In this document: positions 5,971 to 8,672 of the stretch, piece after piece
Position numbering within the stretch: the stretch's first letter is position 1
Layout: the number at the start of each line of letters is the position of its first letter
Source: CAYMTV01 sp964393525
GTDB lineage: Bacteria; Patescibacteriota; Microgenomatia; Daviesbacterales; UBA10151
NCBI GenBank assembly: GCA_964393525.1
Contig: CAYMTV010000034.1
Span: forward strand, 1 to 8,672
Direction of reading: 5' to 3'
DNA length: 8,672 nucleotides
Position numbers and translations under genes: made by a program
Notes under the pieces: generated by a model
The model's database searches: none
Told to the model about the DNA's origin: nothing
The model's input: the letters and a program-made list of their open reading frames with translations, nothing else

Positions 5971-6921
5971 TTAATTAACAACATTCTGGGGTTTTCCTTT
6001 TAAAAAAGCCTCTATATTTTCAATGAATATTCTCTTTCTGTTCTCTCCTGCTTCTTTGCTTATATATGCCATGGGAGGATAAATAATACAGTTTTCATAT
6101 TTTGATAATTTCTTTAAATCACTCTCTCGCATTTCATCAGAATGATCAAGAATAAAAATAATGTCTTCCTTTTTTAGTCTTTGCTCCAAAGCGTCAATAT
6201 CAATCAACTCCATAGGGCAGGTATTTATTACTACTGCTCCGCTTTTTAGTTTTTGAAATCTGGACTGATTAAAAATCTTTTCAGTATCTTTTGTCTGCGC
6301 AAGATTTATGGATAAATAATCTGCTTCTTCAACTAACCTATCCAAATCTTCATATGTAACACCTTTTTCCTCATAATCTGTTTTTCTGTTTCTTGACCAA
6401 TACCTCACATCTGCTCCAAACCCTTGAGCAATTTCAGCTACTCTTCTACCAATATCTCCTAAACCAATAATGCCAAAGATTTTATCTTTTATTTCAAAAG
6501 CAGATATTCCCGCTTCTGAATAGCTTCCTGATCTTCCTCTAGTTTTTCCTTCTTCCAAACCCCTGATATTTTCCAAAAGTACAGCAATGATAAATTCTGC
6601 AACAGATTCTGTACTGTATCCTTTTAAATTACAGACAATTATTCCTTTCTTTTTTGCATGGGTTGTATCAATCTTTCCAAAAGCAGTTGCCGCAACCCCG
6701 ATGTATTTTAATTGCGGCGCACTGTCTAAATCTTGCTTATCAACACTTGTTGCAAATGCCACTAAAAGACAATCTGTATCAGCTAATTCCTTTCTAAAAC
6801 GGGGGTTATCTTTCGGAAGAAAAACTATTTTATTTCCCAGACTTTCTATTTTCTTCCAGGATATTAGATCTAAACTTTTTGACCTATCAATGTTATATAC
6901 AAGAACCTTTTTAAATTTCAT
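5971..6921 (-). CDS. D-2-hydroxyacid dehydrogenase-fold protein lacking catalytic Arg/His
   Basis: First gene of the operon. From the ATG at 6921 it encodes 316 residues; a TTG two codons upstream (6927) is an alternative start. Numbering below counts from that TTG. The fold is clear: substrate-domain motif YIGVAATAFGKID...GIIVCN (75-100), ESVAEF (107-112), and a Rossmann dinucleotide motif GLGDIG (155-160). At the active site the usual N-x-[AS]-R-G is NTCPMELID (235-243), so the Arg is replaced by Pro238. The usual P-H at the catalytic His is YPPMA (283-287), so the His is Pro285. The acid position is also unclear (HSDEM, 262-266). It may still bind NAD(P), but standard D-hydroxyacid oxidoreduction looks impossible. 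It could be a non-catalytic NAD sensor or use another chemistry. Confidence 0.82.
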   Translation of the reverse strand: MKFKKVLVYNIDRSKSLDLISWKKIESLGNKIVFLPKDNPRFRKELADTDCLLVAFATSVDKQDLDSAPQLKYIGVAATAFGKIDTTHAKKKGIIVCNLKGYSTESVAEFIIAVLLENIRGLEEGKTRGRSGSYSEAGISAFEIKDKIFGIIGLGDIGRRVAEIAQGFGADVRYWSRNRKTDYEEKGVTYEDLDRLVEEADYLSINLAQTKDTEKIFNQSRFQKLKSGAVVINTCPMELIDIDALEQRLKKEDIIFILDHSDEMRESDLKKLSKYENCIIYPPMAYISKEAGENRKRIFIENIEAFLKGKPQNVVN

Positions 6922-6934
6922 AAACAACTTCTGA

Positions 6935-6965
6935 AGTATAGCAAATTTGAAGAAAAGTATCTCAA
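6935..6965 (-). promoter_or_regulatory. Promoter of the four-gene operon
   Basis: On the minus strand TGCTATACT (6943-6935) is a good extended -10 element. A possible -35, TTGAGA (6965-6960), is 19 bp away, slightly too far. Transcription would begin near 6928, just before the TTG (6927) and about seven bases before the ATG (6921), again giving a very short or absent leader. The site lies between the end of the ImmA-like gene and the operon, so the operon need not depend on read-through from the regulator genes. Confidence 0.5.
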
Positions 6966-6977
6966 GTTCTAAAGATT

Positions 6978-7565
6978 CTAAAAATTATTCTTTACTATTC
7001 CGTCTTTTTGCAATCTTCTTAATAAAACTTCCCCTGAAACCTGAAAAGCATTCAACAAATCTTGATATACAGGAGCAAAAATCTCTAGTGCCTCTTGAGT
7101 CGGAACATACCCCATTTTGTTTTTAAGTTCTTTTAATAGTGCTTCTTTGGGAACCAACACCAAACCGGCAAAAGTCTGTGCTTGAATCTCTAAATATTTA
7201 TAAACTTCTGAATCTATTCGATCATAAAAAGTTAAATAATCTTCGATACTTTTCGGACCATTTTGTTCATACCAATCCTTATGAAGAATATAATGACCTA
7301 TCTCATGTGCTATCGAAAATCTCGTCCTCTCAAGATATGTAGTAAAAGAATATTCGTCAACTGTAATTTGCGAAAAGTCAGCTGAAATGAAAGAATCTAC
7401 CCCTATTAAATCCTTAATTCCCGGAATAACAACTAAAGCAATACCCATTTTTAGCTCAACAATTTCTTCTATAGGAATAGGCAACAGGAGTGTCGAATGA
7501 AATTGTTCAAGAAAATCTTCTGAGGCTCTGATAACATTAGAAAGGGTTATATTCGGGGGTTGCAT
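6978..7565 (-). CDS. ImmA/IrrE-family Zn metallopeptidase
   Basis: A 195-residue protein of the ImmA/IrrE family (COG2856, peptidase M78), the zinc peptidases that cleave or inactivate a partner repressor to induce mobile elements or stress responses. The zinc motif HEIGH is at 87-91 within RFSIAHEIGHYILH. The third ligand is Glu126 in YLEIQAQTFAGLVLVP, where EANxFA is usual. The length is normal and the domain is complete. Its ATG overlaps the stop of the XRE gene as TAATG (one shared base), so the two are co-translated. The natural inference is that it acts on that XRE protein and thereby derepresses the divergent small genes at 8037-8530. No SD is seen. Confidence 0.88.
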   Translation of the reverse strand: MQPPNITLSNVIRASEDFLEQFHSTLLLPIPIEEIVELKMGIALVVIPGIKDLIGVDSFISADFSQITVDEYSFTTYLERTRFSIAHEIGHYILHKDWYEQNGPKSIEDYLTFYDRIDSEVYKYLEIQAQTFAGLVLVPKEALLKELKNKMGYVPTQEALEIFAPVYQDLLNAFQVSGEVLLRRLQKDGIVKNNF

Positions 7566-7963
7566 TATTTACCATGATTATCTTTAATCAACTTAATCAA
7601 TTCATTTATTTTTTTACGATCCAACTTCTTCCCTCTAACCGTTCTATAGAAGGCTGGTAAGACTGACAGCATGTCGGGATTTCTCCTGATATCAGTGGGG
7701 AGAGTTCCCTTAGCTGTATGCGCGAGGTCAAAAAAGGTAGTCCAGTCAGAGGTATCCCGAGAAATTTTCAGAGCTAAAGCATAACCCTCAAGCTTTTCTT
7801 CATCTATGCTTGGGGATAGGATATTTCTTTCAAGCTTGCTGATATTACCCGGGTCATAATGATATTTTTCGCAGAACTGCCTTAAAGTAAGGTCTAAAGA
7901 TAATCGTTTTTGTCTAAAGAATTCTCCGAAGGTTTGCAAATTTGTATCTTGACTTTTTTTCAT
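7565..7963 (-). CDS. XRE-family HTH repressor
   Basis: A 132-residue DNA-binding protein. Residues 10-52 hold an XRE/Cro-CI helix-turn-helix (TFGEFFRQKRLSLDLTLRQF, then DPGNISKLERN). The tail LPTDIRRNPDMLSVLPAFYR (88-107) followed by TVRGKKLD resembles the C-terminal extension seen in XRE regulators paired with ImmA peptidases, and could be the contact or cleavage region. I place the start at the ATG at 7963; a longer open frame to 8179 would read antisense through the operator and the 41-aa gene. It probably binds the TTGTA palindromes (7968-7998) immediately upstream, repressing itself and the divergent genes. It overlaps the ImmA-like gene by one base. Confidence 0.85.
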   Translation of the reverse strand: MKKSQDTNLQTFGEFFRQKRLSLDLTLRQFCEKYHYDPGNISKLERNILSPSIDEEKLEGYALALKISRDTSDWTTFFDLAHTAKGTLPTDIRRNPDMLSVLPAFYRTVRGKKLDRKKINELIKLIKDNHGK

Positions 7964-7967
7964 AGGT

Positions 7968-7998
7968 GTTGTAAAAATATTACAACAATATTGTAGTA
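7968..7998. promoter_or_regulatory. Two overlapping operator palindromes of the divergent module
   Basis: GTTGTAA-AAATA-TTACAAC (7968-7986) is a perfect inverted repeat with 7-bp arms. A second, TACAACAATATTGTAGTA (7981-7998), pairs at 8 of 9 positions around a perfect ACAATATTGT core. They share the half-site TTGTA, present three times. The array covers the predicted -10 and start site of the XRE gene and lies directly upstream of the -10 of the rightward genes, so one bound dimer or tetramer could silence both directions. Confidence 0.7.
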
Positions 7999-8019
7999 TA
8001 AATATTGACCCGTTGTCAA
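7990..8019 (-). promoter_or_regulatory. Promoter of the XRE-ImmA genes
   Basis: On the minus strand TTGACA (8019-8014), a perfect -35, precedes TACAAT (7995-7990) by 18 bp. The expected start near 7982 gives a leader of about 19 bases without an SD. The -10 box is inside the second operator palindrome, which fits autorepression. Confidence 0.55.
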
Positions 8020-8028
8020 GAAAGGAGG
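7997..8028 (+). promoter_or_regulatory. -10 box and strong SD of the small-gene operon
   Basis: TATAAA (7997-8002) is the likely -10; the matching -35 region (about 7974-7979, AAAAAT) is poor and sits in the first operator. A TTGAC-CCGTT-GTCAA inverted repeat (8005-8019) follows, then AAAGGAGG (8021-8028), a near-perfect SD eight bases before the ATG at 8037. A weak -35 overlapped by an operator suggests a tightly controlled promoter. Confidence 0.45.
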
Positions 8029-8036
8029 ATTTTAGA

Positions 8037-8162
8037 ATGGCAGTTACAAGCAAAAGAGTTGGTAAATTAGCATCTAAGTTACTTAAAAAGGATCTATCAA
8101 GGAAAAAAGAGAAATCAGTAGCAGGAAGCGCACTAAGACAAGTTAAAAGAAAAAGGAGGTGA
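8037..8162 (+). CDS. 41-aa highly basic protein (TSK...AGSAL type)
   Basis: A 41-residue protein with about 15 Lys/Arg and only two acidic residues. It reads MAVTSKRVGKLASKLLKKDL (1-20), followed by a basic linker, SVAGSALRQ (27-35) and a KRKRR tail. From memory this resembles a set of short hypothetical proteins, widespread in Proteobacteria, built as TSKxVAxxASKxL...SKxxKSxAGSALSQ; I know of no assigned function. The composition suggests nucleic-acid or membrane-surface binding. An AAAGGAGG SD at ideal spacing and the 4-base GTGA overlap with the next gene make it a convincing gene. It is controlled from the XRE operator region. Confidence 0.72.
   Translation: MAVTSKRVGKLASKLLKKDLSRKKEKSVAGSALRQVKRKRR
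8153..8162 (+). promoter_or_regulatory. Perfect 10-base Shine-Dalgarno inside the 41-aa gene
   Basis: AAGGAGGTGA is the full complement of the usual 16S rRNA 3' tail. It is made from the last Arg codons and the TGA stop of the 41-aa gene. The GTG at 8159 overlaps it and is too close to be used with it. The in-frame ATT at 8168 has a normal 8-base gap from GGAGG. This site therefore decides how the next gene starts. Confidence 0.6.
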
Positions 8163-8530
8163 TTAAGATTAAAACCCATACACGAAGAGCTGTTGCTTAC
8201 ATCGCTGGGCAGATTATTTCTCAGTCAGGAGCAACTTCTATATATGACTACTTGGAAGGAAGATACTTCTCTATTGGAGGAGACGTATCCAGTATCAATA
8301 TTTCTGTTTATGATTATGAAATGAGGTGCCATATAAGTGGTTCTGGCGACGGTGCCAATTATTCTCTTTACCATTTTGGTAACAGAAAGCATATTTCAAT
8401 TTCATTTTCTGAAGCAAACTTTACAGGTTATGATTATGATAGCAGCAAACATTTTTCCGGAAATGTGAATTCAAATTCTATAGCAATTTATGACCATGAT
8501 GAATCAAAATATTTTAACTATTCTGTTTAA
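8159..8530 (+). CDS. YDY-repeat beta-rich protein
   Basis: 123 residues if started at GTG 8159, or 120 if started at ATT 8168; no in-frame ATG, GTG or TTG follows before the repeats. After a basic head (1-18) the protein is five tandem repeats. A Y-D-Y-type triplet recurs at residues 29, 51, 71, 91 and 111, and a [HY]-[FI]-[SN] triplet seven residues later in each (36, 58, 78, 98, 118). The spacing is exactly 20 residues after the first repeat. Each unit would make about two beta strands, which suggests a small beta-solenoid. From memory, similar SxYDYxxxKHFS repeat proteins occur as hypotheticals near short basic AGSALSQ proteins. No signal peptide is clear. It is co-transcribed and coupled with the 41-aa gene. 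Function unknown. Confidence 0.75.
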   Translation: MIKIKTHTRRAVAYIAGQIISQSGATSIYDYLEGRYFSIGGDVSSINISVYDYEMRCHISGSGDGANYSLYHFGNRKHISISFSEANFTGYDYDSSKHFSGNVNSNSIAIYDHDESKYFNYSV

Positions 8531-8578
8531 CTCAATAGTTAAAAATTGAAAAGTTCTTTAAAATTTTTGCGTTTTTTG

Positions 8579-8594
8579 CCCCGCTGTGGCGGGG
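8579..8594. repeat. GC-rich hairpin, CCCCGC-TGTG-GCGGGG
   Basis: A perfect 6-bp stem closes a TGTG loop and is preceded by six T (8572-8577). It is nearly the same as the hairpin at 118-135 and, like it, lies just inside a terminal repeat. Downstream there is no T-run, so it is a poor terminator for the YDY-repeat gene. The rest of 8531-8612 is AT-rich with no gene. Confidence 0.5.
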
Positions 8595-8612
8595 GTTCGA
8601 GCCGACAGTTTT

Positions 8613-8672
8613 GCGGAACGGAATAACATTTAAGGTAGAAAACAACGGGAGGTCGGGATGGCGACGAGTCAA
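8613..8672. repeat. Right arm of terminal inverted repeat
   Basis: The inverted copy of 1-60, with one mismatch. It ends with GGGAGG (8647-8652), five bases, then ATG GCG ACG AGT CAA (8658-8672), which reaches the edge in frame. Similarity to the left arm stops abruptly at the inner side (8613), the expected boundary of a repeated unit whose body lies outside the window. Confidence 0.9.

Noticed and set aside
7964..8179. N-terminal extension of the XRE gene by 72 codons
   Set aside because: It would read antisense across the operator, both promoters and the whole 41-aa gene; the HTH domain begins soon after the ATG at 7963.
8589..8605. tRNA T-arm-like GGGTTCGAGCC
   Set aside because: The flanking bases cannot form the 5-bp T stem and no acceptor, D or anticodon arm lies upstream.
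1..8672. CRISPR array, rRNA or complete tRNA
   Set aside because: No regularly spaced direct repeats with unique spacers and no RNA gene signatures were seen on either strand.

Overview
The window looks like a fragment of a small-genome, AT-rich bacterium. The intergenic DNA is dotted with GC-rich hairpins, genes are tightly packed, and most genes have a -10 box a few bases before the start codon and no Shine-Dalgarno (SD) sequence. There is also a Pro/Asn-rich single-pass membrane protein of the kind often met in Patescibacteria/CPR genomes. A Microgenomates-like CPR bacterium is my best guess, at low to moderate confidence; no rRNA, ribosomal protein or other marker is present. TGA is clearly used as a stop, so the genetic code is standard.

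Layout. Positions 1-60 and 8613-8672 are an inverted repeat matching at 59 of 60 bases, with 55 exact from the tips. The repeat carries an outward-facing SD and ATG, so the window probably ends inside two inverted copies of some multicopy gene or element, although a true linear element cannot be excluded. Positions 61-812 hold no credible gene. They contain a GC-rich hairpin, an iteron-like cluster of eight TTGTGG-type motifs beside an AT-rich stretch (181-293), a terminator-like hairpin, and a 10-bp inverted repeat (662-724). Then come an RBBP9/YdeN-type serine hydrolase (+, 813-1421), a 497-aa P-loop ATPase with an unrecognised N-terminal region (-, 1459-2952), and a divergently transcribed Pro/Asn-rich membrane-anchored protein (+, 3072-3836).

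Positions 3847-6921 are a four-gene operon on the minus strand. In transcription order it encodes a D-2-hydroxyacid dehydrogenase-fold protein that lacks the usual catalytic Arg and His, an ACT_7/COG3603-type protein, a nitrilase-superfamily amidohydrolase with an intact Glu-Lys-Cys triad, and an alpha/beta hydrolase. The last three genes are linked by ATGA overlaps. This suggests a small-molecule amide or acid pathway of unknown substrate.

Positions 6978-8530 form a mobile-element-like module. An XRE regulator and an ImmA-type Zn peptidase, joined by a TAATG overlap, are read leftward. A 41-aa very basic protein and a protein with a 20-residue YDY repeat are read rightward. Overlapping TTGTA-based palindromes sit between the two arms on top of the promoters. 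The two rightward genes are the only ones here with strong SD sequences, and the second may use an ATT start. This regulator/peptidase plus small-protein cassette is the best candidate for an undescribed system in the window.
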